DNA from: Mycolicibacterium poriferae
Lineage (GTDB): Bacteria > Actinomycetota > Actinomycetes > Mycobacteriales > Mycobacteriaceae
Assembly (NCBI RefSeq): GCF_010728325.1
Contig: NZ_AP022571.1
Location: 152,342 to 216,341, forward strand
Direction of reading: 5' to 3'
DNA length: 64,000 bases
The translations under genes were made by a program, and so were the position numbers. How positions within the stretch are numbered: the stretch's first letter is position 1; each line of letters starts with the position of its first letter. This document shows positions 25,677-35,234 of the stretch, piece by piece. A model generated the notes under the pieces. It did not search any database. It saw only the letters and a program-made list of their open reading frames with translations, and had not been told where the DNA came from.

Positions 25677-27467
25677 TCAGATTGGTGGCAAGCTGTCGAC
25701 GATGCTCATCGTTTTCACGCTGACGGTGACAATGCGCTTGATTAAGTCGACGATGTATCGGGGGTCGTCGTGTTCGCTGCACCAGGTATTGGGATCGTTG
25801 ACGATCCCCGAGCCGCGGCTGTCAGTCTTGATCTGGTAGCGCTCAATGATCCATTCGAGTGCTGAGCGCGACCCGAGTCGGTAACGGTGCGCGTCCTCGG
25901 GAATTCCTGAGAGGGTGAGCTGGGAATTGTAGATCAGGACGCTGCGGTCAGTCTTCGACTTGAATCGCATCTTTGTGACGCGCAGGGTCTCCTGCGGAGT
26001 GCCGTTGAGAGCTCCGGTCGTTGTTTCGAGAAGGGGGTAGGGAGCTGCGGTTTCGTATCCGCGGTGAAGGTCGCTGAGCGTGTGACCAGCGTGGGTGAAA
26101 GCGTCGAAGTGCTCTCGGGCTGCGGGTGGGGGGATTCTAGGAAGCATCTTTTTGAGGTCGGCGGCGAACCTCTGTCGGTATTGCGGAGAGTGCAGCAGCC
26201 CGTACGTGTAGTAAAAGATGTCGTCGGTGCTGATGTCGTCGCCGAGGGCGGCGCGGTAGGTGGCGAGCACCTGCGGGCTGATGGTGTCAACGCGTCGGTA
26301 TTCGGTGTCAGCCTGTGCTGAGTCGTCAAGTGTTAGTTGGCCGCCACCGGCGCGGGTCTGATAGGTCCAGCGTGGGTAGAAGTTGACGGCGCTAATGCCG
26401 GCGGCGCCGAGATCTGGGAGCGCGTCGGTCATTAGGCTGAGGAACGGTGGCGCCAGGTTTCCGGGGTTAGGAACGAAGAACCCGAAGTTCGGCAGGTCCT
26501 CGCGAGGGTAGAGGTAGTGCAGTCGGCCGCGGCGGTCGTTGAGGTCGTCGTCGAAATAGACGTGCATCTTGCAGAACGGCCGGTACATCGCCAAGCGCCG
26601 ATGAGTCGGCTGGTAGCTGATACGTTGTCCGCGTTGCACTTTGGGGAGCAGGCCGGAAGACCAGCTGATTTTGGCTTCATCGTAGGCGACAGCGTCCTCG
26701 ACAGCGAGTTCGGGGTTGGCGGCGACTGCACGCTGGTAGGCGTCGACCTGTTCGTTATAGAAGTCGATGGTGGCGGACATGCTGTCGGCCAACTGCGCGG
26801 CAGAGAAGTTGTACACCCAGGCATCGCGGTTGGTTTTGAGTCCGCCTGAGTAGTCGGTGAAGATGGCCAGGTCGTCGGATCCGCGTTTGACGGCGATTGG
26901 TGTGTAGGAGATGAAGGCTTCGTCCCGGGGGTCTACCCAGTCGCCTTCTTCGTTCGGGGAAATCGTCTCCCACGCCATGGTAGGTAGTTCGCTTTTCGCG
27001 ATAATTGCAAGCTTGTCGTCGCGGGATAGCCCGTCTCCAATGTTGCGATAGTGGATCTGGCATGGGCCTGTGGCGGCGGGGTTCTTGACAGCGATGAGAA
27101 TCGCAGCACCCGTTTGTGAACCGTCGTCGAAGATCTTGCCGCCTTCGGCGCGCCAGTCGCTTTGACGTTGGTTGCCGCGGAGATCGTAGATATAGAGCGC
27201 CGAGAACTCCTCCGGCATAGCAAGCCGAAGACCAGCGGTGGTGTTGCCGGTGATCCAGCCGGAGTTGGTGACGTAGGCGATGATGCCAGCGTCACCGATC
27301 CTGTCGGTGGCCCAACGGATGGCGCGAACATACGAGTCGTAGAGCTTGCTTTTCAGTTTGGCGGTCGACTTGGCGGCATAGGTGGCGGAGATCGCGGCAT
27401 CAAGTGTGGGGTACGGCTGATTAGCATTGTTGTCGTTGGCGCTGCCCTGCCCCGACTTGTAAGGCGG
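25677..27467 (-). pseudogene. Type ISP restriction-modification enzyme, 3' part (end of methyltransferase and target recognition)
   Basis: This is the last 596 codons of a type ISP gene of the LlaGI/BpuSI-like single-chain class. It begins inside methyltransferase motif IV (P-P-Y-K-S-G-Q) and continues with YPTLDAAISATYA..., SLYDSYVRAIRWATDRIGDAGIIAYVTNSGWI, then a C-terminal specificity region. The open frame runs 156 nt further upstream (to 27623), but those ~52 residues come from transposon DNA. The missing 1006 N-terminal codons are at 47586-50603. Joined at the GGCGG sequence, the two parts form one frame of about 1602 aa, normal for the family. As it stands it cannot make a working enzyme. 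Confidence 0.88.
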
Positions 27468-27495
27468 TTCTGTACATGGTTTGAGTGTGTTGCAA
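27468..27495 (+). repeat. Left terminal inverted repeat of the transposon
   Basis: Reading inward from the GGCGG core: TTCTGTACATGG, then GTGTGTTG at 27485-27492. The other end reads TTCCGTAGAATG, then GTGTGTTG, offset by 2 nt. About two thirds of positions match. Confidence 0.6.
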
Positions 27496-27543
27496 GTACG
27501 GCGCGACACGGTGCGCGCATCTTCACGACGCTCCCCGCAGATA

Positions 27544-29613
27544 TCAATTCGACGGCGCGTCGCCCTGCCAGTCTTTGACCACCTGATCGATATGGTCCGC
27601 AAGCCCCGGTAACTTCTCGGCATCTCCCCAGGTACTCATGAAGTCTGGGTCGTCGCTCTTCGGGGGGTCATCAACATCACGCACGCGGACGGCGACTGGC
27701 ACACCGGTGCTGACCCCGGTGACAAGGGCATGCTGTTGCGCGAGACTAGGCAACTGGTCAAGAAGCGCGCGGGAACTCAGGGCCGTCGCGTGGCGCAACA
27801 AGCTCTGGTCCGCTTCATGGGTAAGCCTGTGTGCGATGACAGTTCCACATTGCGCTACGACAGTCTCGCTCAGCTCGCTCGGCCGCTGGCTCGCCAACAG
27901 CAATGACAGTCCGAACTTCCTACCCTCCTTTGCTATTCGCTCGAAGACCGCCGCTGAGCGACTGCCAGACCCACTGAGTTCTCGTTGGGACGGAATAAAG
28001 CGGTGGGCCTCCTCAAGTACCAGGAGTAATGGATGTTCGGCTCGGGGATCACTCCGCACCGCGAAATCGAACAGGACCCTGCCGAGAAGGGCTGTTACGT
28101 TTTCGAGCACATCGTTGGCGACCAGGCTCAGGTCGAAGATCGTGACTGACGGTCCCGAGCCATGAGTAGCTACTTGGGCGCGGTAGGCATCTGCTGCCGG
28201 CCACTCGGAGTCGGACTTCCCGCCAGTCGGATCGACGCCCATCAGAGCCTTTAGGTAGCTACCGAGCGGGTCGGAATGCTTCTCTACCCGCGTGATGAAG
28301 TCGTAGCGCCCGTCAGCCAGAAGGCGGCTCAGTCGCATCTGAAGCGTTGCCACGTAGCCCGCGATCTTGTTGTCGGCCGACTGTTCCAACTGGATGCGAT
28401 TAGGGAGGAAGATGTCGCAGAGATCCTGGAGGGAATAATACACGGGTGCATCGAAATCCGGTGCTGCATGGGCGCTTCCCATGCCCAGGATGCCGAGCGC
28501 TGCCTGGATGTGACTGCGTATTTTAACGAACATGCGCGCAAGAACATCCCGCTGCGGTGCCGTCAATGGCGTCCATTCGACGTTCTGTACTCCGGCTTGG
28601 GGTATCCCTACATCGAGGATGCGCTTGATCTGCGTCCATTGAGCTGAACAGGCGCTCGTCTGGCTAACTTGGCCGTCAACTAATGTCTGCAGGCCGACAA
28701 GTTGCGCGAACGAAGTGTCGGAACCCGTTCTGGTGTTGGAGAACGCTCCCTCGATGATCGCTACAGAACTCAGAACATTCTGGAGGCGGAGCAGCTCGGT
28801 ATTCGTTGACGCACCAGCTACACGTGCGTCTGCAATCGAGCGCTGAAGAACGGGTGCTTGAACACCTTCGCTTGCCCTGAACAACGTCAGATGCTCTTCG
28901 TTGTTCATGAACCAGTGCGGAAGAAACAGGCCGCTCGACGTTCCCGGACGAGGACCGAGGATCAGCGGCCGCGTCTTCTTACCTCGGCCCCTCGACGCGG
29001 GAAACGATTGGGCGTACTCACCGTTGATATCGAAGATGACGATGTGCCCATTAGGTATGGCGTGATCAAGCAGGCCATCGATGATAGCCGTCACCGTGCA
29101 TGACTTGCCAGATCCGGTGGAACCGACGACCGCACAATGATGACCGAGTAGCAGGTTTGCATCCAGGTAGACCGACTGCTCAGTGGCTACAGCCGACGTT
29201 CCGATCCGTAGCGTCGGTCCTCCTTTGGGATGAAAGATGTTCTTGACTTGTAAGGGGGCCGCCGCCTGCACGGGGGCATGGAGGGGTGGGTAGCCGGTTA
29301 GCCCAGACTTGAATGTGTCTCCCTCAAACCGACCTACGACAGTGGCTTCCAGTTCGTAGGCAGCCGTGTCGTCTTGGCTAAGCAGTTCGACGCGGTCCTT
29401 CGACTCCTGACGCCCGCTGATGTACACCGCGGTGACGATTCCTACAACGCGGTGAGCTCCCGCTGGCACGGTGATGTATGAGTTGACGACACCTACCGTC
29501 TGGAGACCGTCGGGCCCTACCTTGGTGAAGCCTCTTGCGCCGACCTCCAACGCGACGCGGATCGTGGTACTTCGAACATCGATGACCCGCCCGATCACAC
29601 CTACGTCCTTCAC
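27544..29613 (-). CDS. HerA-like hexameric ATPase of a SIR2-HerA (Nezha-like) defence pair
   Basis: The product is 689 aa. A small HAS-barrel-like N-terminal domain (VGVIGRVIDVRSTTIRVALE) is followed by a HerA/FtsK-type ATPase with P-loop VVGSTGSGKS (residues 163-171), VIFDINGEYAQ, Walker B LLLVLEEAHRFIP and sensor LASQRPSEL. HerA translocases pair with SIR2, NurA or other nucleases. With a SIR2 protein they form an anti-phage complex that degrades NAD+ and/or DNA on infection. ATG overlaps the sir2 stop by 4 nt. The stop is 76 nt from the transposon end, so this is the last cargo gene. Confidence 0.88.
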   Translation of the reverse strand: MKDVGVIGRVIDVRSTTIRVALEVGARGFTKVGPDGLQTVGVVNSYITVPAGAHRVVGIVTAVYISGRQESKDRVELLSQDDTAAYELEATVVGRFEGDTFKSGLTGYPPLHAPVQAAAPLQVKNIFHPKGGPTLRIGTSAVATEQSVYLDANLLLGHHCAVVGSTGSGKSCTVTAIIDGLLDHAIPNGHIVIFDINGEYAQSFPASRGRGKKTRPLILGPRPGTSSGLFLPHWFMNNEEHLTLFRASEGVQAPVLQRSIADARVAGASTNTELLRLQNVLSSVAIIEGAFSNTRTGSDTSFAQLVGLQTLVDGQVSQTSACSAQWTQIKRILDVGIPQAGVQNVEWTPLTAPQRDVLARMFVKIRSHIQAALGILGMGSAHAAPDFDAPVYYSLQDLCDIFLPNRIQLEQSADNKIAGYVATLQMRLSRLLADGRYDFITRVEKHSDPLGSYLKALMGVDPTGGKSDSEWPAADAYRAQVATHGSGPSVTIFDLSLVANDVLENVTALLGRVLFDFAVRSDPRAEHPLLLVLEEAHRFIPSQRELSGSGSRSAAVFERIAKEGRKFGLSLLLASQRPSELSETVVAQCGTVIAHRLTHEADQSLLRHATALSSRALLDQLPSLAQQHALVTGVSTGVPVAVRVRDVDDPPKSDDPDFMSTWGDAEKLPGLADHIDQVVKDWQGDAPSN

Positions 29614-31076
29614 AAGGGATCAACCCCAGGAAGAGGTGGAGCGGCGCCGTCTGCTGACCGTTCAAGAGCTTCAATGAGGCTCGTGATTGCCGCAGGTGGA
29701 CTCACACCTCCGTGCGTGCTCATGTTTGGCATCAACTCGGCGAGTTCGGAGAACTTTCCGAGGTCTCCGGTGAGGACGGCGATACGCGAGTCGGCCGCGG
29801 TCGCAAGCGCGGCGATCGCCGTCGATTTCGGGTTCACACCGGTTTCAGTCAATGCCCTGCCGAGGTTATCCGAGTTGTCTGTCACCGCCACCAGATCCTC
29901 ATCGCTCAGCACCGCCTTGGGGTCGGCGACGAAGACGTTAAGCGCGGGATTACTGGCAAGACTGCGTAACAAGAGTCTATTGATGTGAGGGTCGGCGAAG
30001 CCGTATCCGACTGCGAGGACTGCAGTGTCGTTCTGTTGGACGGCGTCTCCGAGTAGGCGCAGCAGATCTGAGTACGGATAGGCCAGGGAATCAGCCTCCT
30101 TGGCAGCCGTTGGATAAATGAGTACGAGGTCGTCGCTCGCATTCCCAGCGGCGCTCTGCTTGACTTCCAACGATTCAATACCCGTAAGTGGGTCTCTCTC
30201 AACGGACGCGCGCCAGTTGAGACTTCCGTGCACTTTGTGGAGGTATAGGGCTCCCTCTGCCCTCGCGACGACCGCTTGCGTGGTCGTTTCCACTCGGTGA
30301 AAGTCCAAGCCGTAATAGGCCAAGTTCAAGCGACGATCCACCGTGCCGCTGAAGCCGTCGATGTACGGATAGCCGAGTTCATCGAGAGCTCGCTCAATTA
30401 CAAGATCGTAGTTGGTCGTGAAGATGCTGGGGCGCGGGAGATTTGACCGGCGACTGCGCACCATCCGTGACAGGAAAATTCGGTGGGCGCGGAACGGATC
30501 GACGTCGAACGGCGGCTCAAGTACCGCCTTGTCAGACGGCAGACGGCAAGCTTCTGCCAGCGCCCGGTTGATACTGCGGCGGAGACTTTCGACGTGCTCC
30601 TTCGGATAAGCCTTGGCGGCCTGTCCGGCCCCGATTGAGACCGAGGCTTGTCCGGCTTGTTTTGCGAGTGAGCCGGCCAATTGGAGCCCATTGAGTAGCT
30701 GCTCCAGGTCACCATTGTCGGTGGGGTTGATGACGCTCAGGAGCTCGGAGTCGACATCACTGGGCTCACCGCCAGACGTTGTGATCAGTTCGAGCACCGC
30801 CTGGTTGGTGAGATTACGAGTCTGTGGTGATCCAAGGTGGAATGATGCCCCCGACCCCAGGAGTACGACAAGATTCTTCACCTGTAAGAGCGAGCTCAAA
30901 TGATCGCGCGCGACATGCGCATCACTTGTCGTAATGAGCTGCTTGACGACACCGCCGACGAGAAACAGCCCGCGAAGATACCCAACTACGCTGCCCTGGT
31001 CCTCCTGCGCCCCGTGCTCCTCGGTCTCCACCTGGGCTGGCCCCGCCGTCTCGGGCGATCCAGGCATGGCGCTCAC
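29610..31076 (-). CDS. SIR2-domain effector of the SIR2-HerA defence pair
   Basis: The product is 488 aa. SIR2-like NAD-binding motifs are present: VVLLGSGASFHLG (residues 70-82), FTTNYDLVIERAL (about 219-230) and HKVHGSLNW with His283, the usual catalytic His. Unlike true sirtuins there is no zinc-binding Cys cluster. The C-terminal part includes VLAVGYGFADPHINRLL, typical of SIR2_2 proteins. In known systems the SIR2 subunit hydrolyses NAD+ when the HerA complex senses phage. GTG 31076 follows GGGAG by 7 nt. It is upstream of and overlaps herA. Confidence 0.87.
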   Translation of the reverse strand: MSAMPGSPETAGPAQVETEEHGAQEDQGSVVGYLRGLFLVGGVVKQLITTSDAHVARDHLSSLLQVKNLVVLLGSGASFHLGSPQTRNLTNQAVLELITTSGGEPSDVDSELLSVINPTDNGDLEQLLNGLQLAGSLAKQAGQASVSIGAGQAAKAYPKEHVESLRRSINRALAEACRLPSDKAVLEPPFDVDPFRAHRIFLSRMVRSRRSNLPRPSIFTTNYDLVIERALDELGYPYIDGFSGTVDRRLNLAYYGLDFHRVETTTQAVVARAEGALYLHKVHGSLNWRASVERDPLTGIESLEVKQSAAGNASDDLVLIYPTAAKEADSLAYPYSDLLRLLGDAVQQNDTAVLAVGYGFADPHINRLLLRSLASNPALNVFVADPKAVLSDEDLVAVTDNSDNLGRALTETGVNPKSTAIAALATAADSRIAVLTGDLGKFSELAELMPNMSTHGGVSPPAAITSLIEALERSADGAAPPLPGVDPL

Positions 31077-31438
31077 TCTGAGACTCCCGGATGTAGGGGG
31101 GCCCCTAAAAGCGATGACTTACCGGAATTTTTGCCGGTGGACGCCACCCGATGTCCGAGTTCCTCACCAATCGACAGATGATCGACGCCTAAATCAACGA
31201 TCTGGGCGCAGTTGACTATCTCCGCATCGCGGATCTCGGCAGTCAGTTCGATGTCGGCGCTCCCTTCTCTCTAAACTCGGGCAACACTTCTCTCCTGCTT
31301 GCAAACGACGCAATTGCGACCGCCGCGCAGCGCATGAAGGAACGTGCACGGGCTGCTTCTACACATCCAACAGCATCTGTAGGTCGATGGATTGTGCGAA
31401 GACTGCCGCTAGTCGGACTCGCGTCACTCATCCGCCCA
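31077..31438. other. Gap between sir2 and the metallopeptidase gene, with a possible ORF remnant
   Basis: This is 362 nt. It must hold the promoter of sir2-herA (minus strand), but no clear hexamers stand out. On + from ATG 31151 a protein-like frame reads MSEFLTNRQMIDA, then TAA, then INDLGAVDYLRIADLGSQF... and continues to about 31345 (LLLANDAIATAAQRMKERAR). The residue pattern after the stop looks like real protein. It may be a decayed gene fragment. I do not recognise it. Confidence 0.3.
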
Positions 31439-32161
31439 TCACCCCCACTGCTCTTCGGCGAGCGGAGCGTCGTTGAGTCGATCCCGTCGCGTGCGCCAGT
31501 CGGGCATCGCGTCATCCATCAACTTGGTGAACCGTTCGCCGTGGTTGCGTTCGAAGTAGTGCATCATCTCGTGGACGACGATGTACTCCAAGCAATCTGG
31601 ATGCTTCTTGGCGAGTTCGACATTGAACGTCAGTCGCCGGGTTTCGCGGTTGCAGGTTCCCCACTTGGTGCGCATGCGACGGATGGTCCAGTCCGGCACC
31701 CGTGTGTCGAGCTTTGACTCCCAGGCCGAAATCAAACCGGGGATCGCCTCGCGCAACTGCGTCCGGTACCAGGTGTCGAGCGCGGTGCGGCGCTGCTCGA
31801 CGCTACGGTTAGACGGCACATACAGGATCAGTCGATCCCCTTCTACCTCTATGTGAGCTCGACCGGGCCGTTCAACGACTTTGAGTCGGCGGCGCACGCC
31901 CCACACGTAATGGGATTCTCCGGTGACCATCTCGCGCTCCGACTGCCGGTCGGCCGAGCGGAGCTGCGCACGTTGACGCTTGATCCACGGGAGCCGTTGG
32001 ATAACAGCGAGACGCACTTGGTTGTCATCGAGTCGCCGCGGCGCCGCCACACGCACCCGGCCCATCGGCGGGTAGACACCGATGTGCAGGTTTTTGATGT
32101 CTTTATAGACGACATCAACGTCGATGCCACGGACGCTTAGATAGGCGTTAGCGGTACTCAT
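31439..32161 (-). CDS. YgjP/SprT-like zinc metallopeptidase (DUF45) linked to type I RM
   Basis: The product is 240 aa. The zinc-binding motif HEMMH is at residues 197-201 and the third ligand is probably His207 in NHGERF. A family strand RRMRTKWGTCNRETRRLTFNVEL precedes it, as in YgjP-like (COG1451) proteins. Genes of this family are often found directly after hsdR in type I restriction operons. Here the start lies 14 nt inside the hsdR end. The substrate is unknown. It might cut a regulator or process HsdR; both are guesses. Confidence 0.82.
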   Translation of the reverse strand: MSTANAYLSVRGIDVDVVYKDIKNLHIGVYPPMGRVRVAAPRRLDDNQVRLAVIQRLPWIKRQRAQLRSADRQSEREMVTGESHYVWGVRRRLKVVERPGRAHIEVEGDRLILYVPSNRSVEQRRTALDTWYRTQLREAIPGLISAWESKLDTRVPDWTIRRMRTKWGTCNRETRRLTFNVELAKKHPDCLEYIVVHEMMHYFERNHGERFTKLMDDAMPDWRTRRDRLNDAPLAEEQWG

Positions 32162-35100
32162 CGCGTGCCTTCACCAGATCGAACAGTTCATCGAGTCGGT
32201 CGAAATTGTCGGGCAACACCTTGCCGATCGCCCGTTTGACGACCTTCTCCTTCATCGTGTTGCCGACCCAGTCGTGCGGCTTGCTGGTCAGGATCGCGGT
32301 GTCGACCTGGATCGGCATCGCCGGGTCGGGCCAGCCGAAGTCGATCAACGCGCGGCGCGCGCCGTTGTCTGCCCAGGCCGGGTAGACGGTGTCTGATTCC
32401 TTGGCGCCGAGCTTTTTGGCGGCGTCGAGCAGCTTCGCCAGGTATTCCTGGTAATCGATGGCCTGCTGGCGGCGTTGTTCGATGATGGCGTCGAGCAGTT
32501 CGCTCATCGTGTCGTAATACTTCGGGTTCATCGCGTGCTCGTCGATGATCACCTTGCGCATGTTGTTCGTGATCGTCTCGGCGACTGCCTCGGGGTCCTT
32601 CTTGATCCCGGCCGGCAGCTGGTCAATAGCTCCCGCGCCGAGGTTGACGATCAAGTCGATCAGGCCCGTGTCCTCGAAGTTGGAAACGACTTCGGAGGCG
32701 CCGGCCTGGATGTAGGTGTCGAGCAGGAACCGCATGCCGGCTTCGTACTGCTTGAAGTCGACGTTCTCCCCGGCCCCGAGCTTCACCTCGGCGCGGACAT
32801 CGACGTAGTGAGCGATCTCTTTCTTGATCGCATCGGTCTCGGCATCGGTGTAGCCGGCCGCGATCATGTCGTTGGCGAGGTTGGCGTAGGCACGGGTGAC
32901 CGCGGCGATGGCTTTGTACAGGGCGACGCGTTTGGGTTCGTTGGCTTTGAGTTGCACCGCGTTGCCTTGCTCGGCGGCGCAGAAGTACTGCTGGTATTGC
33001 AGCGTGTTCTTCGGCGGTGCAACAGGTTCGACGAGGGCGCGGATGGTTTCCAGAGCTTCATCGAGGTCGTCGCGTCCCTTCTCCACGCGGTCGGTGAGCA
33101 GGCCGTCGATGTCGGTCTTGTCGTAGCCGTCGAGCGCCCCGGAGGTGTAGTCGGTGACCGCGGATTCCAGTGAGTTGAACAGGTCCTGGTAGTCGACGAT
33201 GTAGCCGTAGTCCTTGTCGTCGCCGTCGAGGCGGTTGACCCGGCAGATCGCTTGGAACAGTCCGTGGTCGTGCATCTTCTTATCGATGTACAGGTAAGTG
33301 GCGCTGGGCGCGTCGAAGCCGGTCAGCAGCTTGTCCACGACGATCAACAGCCGCATCTGGCCGGGGTTCTCGACAAACTGGCGTTTGACGTCTCGCTCGA
33401 ATTCTTCGACCCGGGTGATCGCCTTGTCGGCGGGTTCATCGAAGTAGTCGGCGAGCATCCTTCGGTAGGTCTCGTACTGGCGGACCTTCTCGGTCTTGCC
33501 CGCCCCGGCGTCCTCTTTGGCGATGTCGCTGACGTTGGGGGTGTAGCTGGTGACGATGGCGCACTTTCCCCCGAAGCCGGCGTCAACGAACAGGTCGTAG
33601 AACTTGCAGGCCTGGTAGATCGACGATCCGACGAGCATGGCGTTGCCGCGGCCGTCGGCCAGCCGGGGTTTGATGGCCATGTCTTTGAGGATGTCGGCGA
33701 CGATCTTCTCCGCGCGGGACTTGCTGGTCAGCACCTTCTGCATGGTGCCCCAGCGCTTCTTGAGTTCCGCCTTCGATAGATCGGTCATGTTCTGGGTGTT
33801 CGCGTCGAACCACGCGTCCACCGCTTGGGGTGAGTCGAGGTGCTGGTCGATATTGCGGGCCTCGTACTGCAGGTCCACAACCACGCCGTCGGCAACGGCC
33901 TCATCGAACTTGTAGGTGTGGATGAACGAGCCGAAGGTCTCGATACTGGTGGCCTTGTCCGCCTTCAACAGTGGTGTGCCGGTGAAGCCGATGAACATCG
34001 CCTCGGGCAACAGTTCCTTCATGGCGGTGTGCATGGTGCCGGACTGCGTGCGGTGCGCTTCGTCGACGAAGACGAAGATGTTTCCCTTGGCGTGGAAGTC
34101 CTTAGGGATGGTCGCGTGGAGTTCCTCGATGAACTCGGTGGTCGCCTCGTCGTCCTCGGAGTCGGTATCAGCGGCGCGGAACTTGTGCACCAGTGAACAG
34201 ATCAACCACTCCGTGCTGGTGTTGAGGGTGCTGATCAGGTCGGCTCCGCTGGTAGTGCGGTAGATCTGCTCGTTGACACCGTTGAACACCTTCTCGATCT
34301 GTTCATCGAGTTCGGTGCGGTCAGTGATGAGCAGTACCCGTGCGTCGGGCTGGTGTTCGCGGATCCATTTGGCCAGCCACACCATCGTCAGCGACTTGCC
34401 TGAGCCTTGGGTGTGCCAGATGATGCCGCCCTCGCGGCGGGCGATCCGATCCTGGGCTGCCTTCACACCGAAGTACTGGTTGTGCCGCGGCCCCTTCTTC
34501 ACACCGGAGTCGAAGACGATGTAGTCGTGGATCAACTCCAGCAATCGTGGCTTGCTGCACATCTGCAGCAAGCCCCGGTCCAGCGGATCAGCGACGTCGG
34601 ATGGTTCTTTCCACTCCAGCCAGTACTTCTCCGGAGTGTCTATGAGGCCGTAACGCAACCCTTCGACGTCGTTGCCGGCGAACACGTACTGCACCGTCGA
34701 GAAAAATGACCGGATGAAATCCGATCTCTGGTTACCAATGGTTTGTCGGATACCTTCGGAGACAGCGACTTTAGAGCGCTTGAGCTCCAGCGTAGCTACC
34801 GCGAGGCCGTTAACGTACAGCACCACATCGGGCCGCTTGGTGTGCTGACCCGCGACGGTGACCTCCTCGACAACGACGAAGTGGTTCGCTTCAGGCTTCT
34901 TCCAATCGATCAGCCAGACAGTCTCCGTTTGTTCACCGACACCCGGGCGGACCTTCACGCCGTAACGCAGCAGCCCATAAACATCCTTGTTCGCCTCATA
35001 CAAGTCGTGACCGGCCCCAACCGAGGCGGCTTTTCCGACCTGATCGAGCGCGCGGTTGATCAGTTTGTCGTCGTAACCACGAGCACGCAGGTGTTGCACC

Positions 35101-35234
35101 AGCAGCTCTGTCTCGACGTTCGAGTTTCCTTCGCGATGACCCCAGTTTCCGAGGTAGTCATAACCGAGCTCGTCGCGAAACAGCGCCACCACGCGTTTCT
35201 GGGCTTTGCGCTCGACCTGACCGACATCACTCAT
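32148..35234 (-). CDS. hsdR: HsdR, type I restriction endonuclease/translocase subunit
   Basis: The product is 1028 aa. The N-terminal nuclease core includes RPDVVLYVNGLAVATLELKRSK (the D...ExK motif, at about residues 135-157). The SF2 motor follows with P-loop HTQGSGKSLTM at about 275-285, DEAHRTQ and FTGTPL, then the helical C-terminal part that binds HsdM. HsdR cuts unmodified DNA after ATP-driven translocation. The start overlaps the hsdS stop by 4 nt (ATGA). Length is normal for HsdR. Confidence 0.93.
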   Translation of the reverse strand: MSDVGQVERKAQKRVVALFRDELGYDYLGNWGHREGNSNVETELLVQHLRARGYDDKLINRALDQVGKAASVGAGHDLYEANKDVYGLLRYGVKVRPGVGEQTETVWLIDWKKPEANHFVVVEEVTVAGQHTKRPDVVLYVNGLAVATLELKRSKVAVSEGIRQTIGNQRSDFIRSFFSTVQYVFAGNDVEGLRYGLIDTPEKYWLEWKEPSDVADPLDRGLLQMCSKPRLLELIHDYIVFDSGVKKGPRHNQYFGVKAAQDRIARREGGIIWHTQGSGKSLTMVWLAKWIREHQPDARVLLITDRTELDEQIEKVFNGVNEQIYRTTSGADLISTLNTSTEWLICSLVHKFRAADTDSEDDEATTEFIEELHATIPKDFHAKGNIFVFVDEAHRTQSGTMHTAMKELLPEAMFIGFTGTPLLKADKATSIETFGSFIHTYKFDEAVADGVVVDLQYEARNIDQHLDSPQAVDAWFDANTQNMTDLSKAELKKRWGTMQKVLTSKSRAEKIVADILKDMAIKPRLADGRGNAMLVGSSIYQACKFYDLFVDAGFGGKCAIVTSYTPNVSDIAKEDAGAGKTEKVRQYETYRRMLADYFDEPADKAITRVEEFERDVKRQFVENPGQMRLLIVVDKLLTGFDAPSATYLYIDKKMHDHGLFQAICRVNRLDGDDKDYGYIVDYQDLFNSLESAVTDYTSGALDGYDKTDIDGLLTDRVEKGRDDLDEALETIRALVEPVAPPKNTLQYQQYFCAAEQGNAVQLKANEPKRVALYKAIAAVTRAYANLANDMIAAGYTDAETDAIKKEIAHYVDVRAEVKLGAGENVDFKQYEAGMRFLLDTYIQAGASEVVSNFEDTGLIDLIVNLGAGAIDQLPAGIKKDPEAVAETITNNMRKVIIDEHAMNPKYYDTMSELLDAIIEQRRQQAIDYQEYLAKLLDAAKKLGAKESDTVYPAWADNGARRALIDFGWPDPAMPIQVDTAILTSKPHDWVGNTMKEKVVKRAIGKVLPDNFDRLDELFDLVKARDEYR

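Noticed and set aside
25677..27623. The full 648-codon open frame as a complete gene
   Set aside because: The first ~52 codons upstream of 27467 lie in the transposon end and HerA region; only the part from P-P-Y-K onward resembles the type ISP family.
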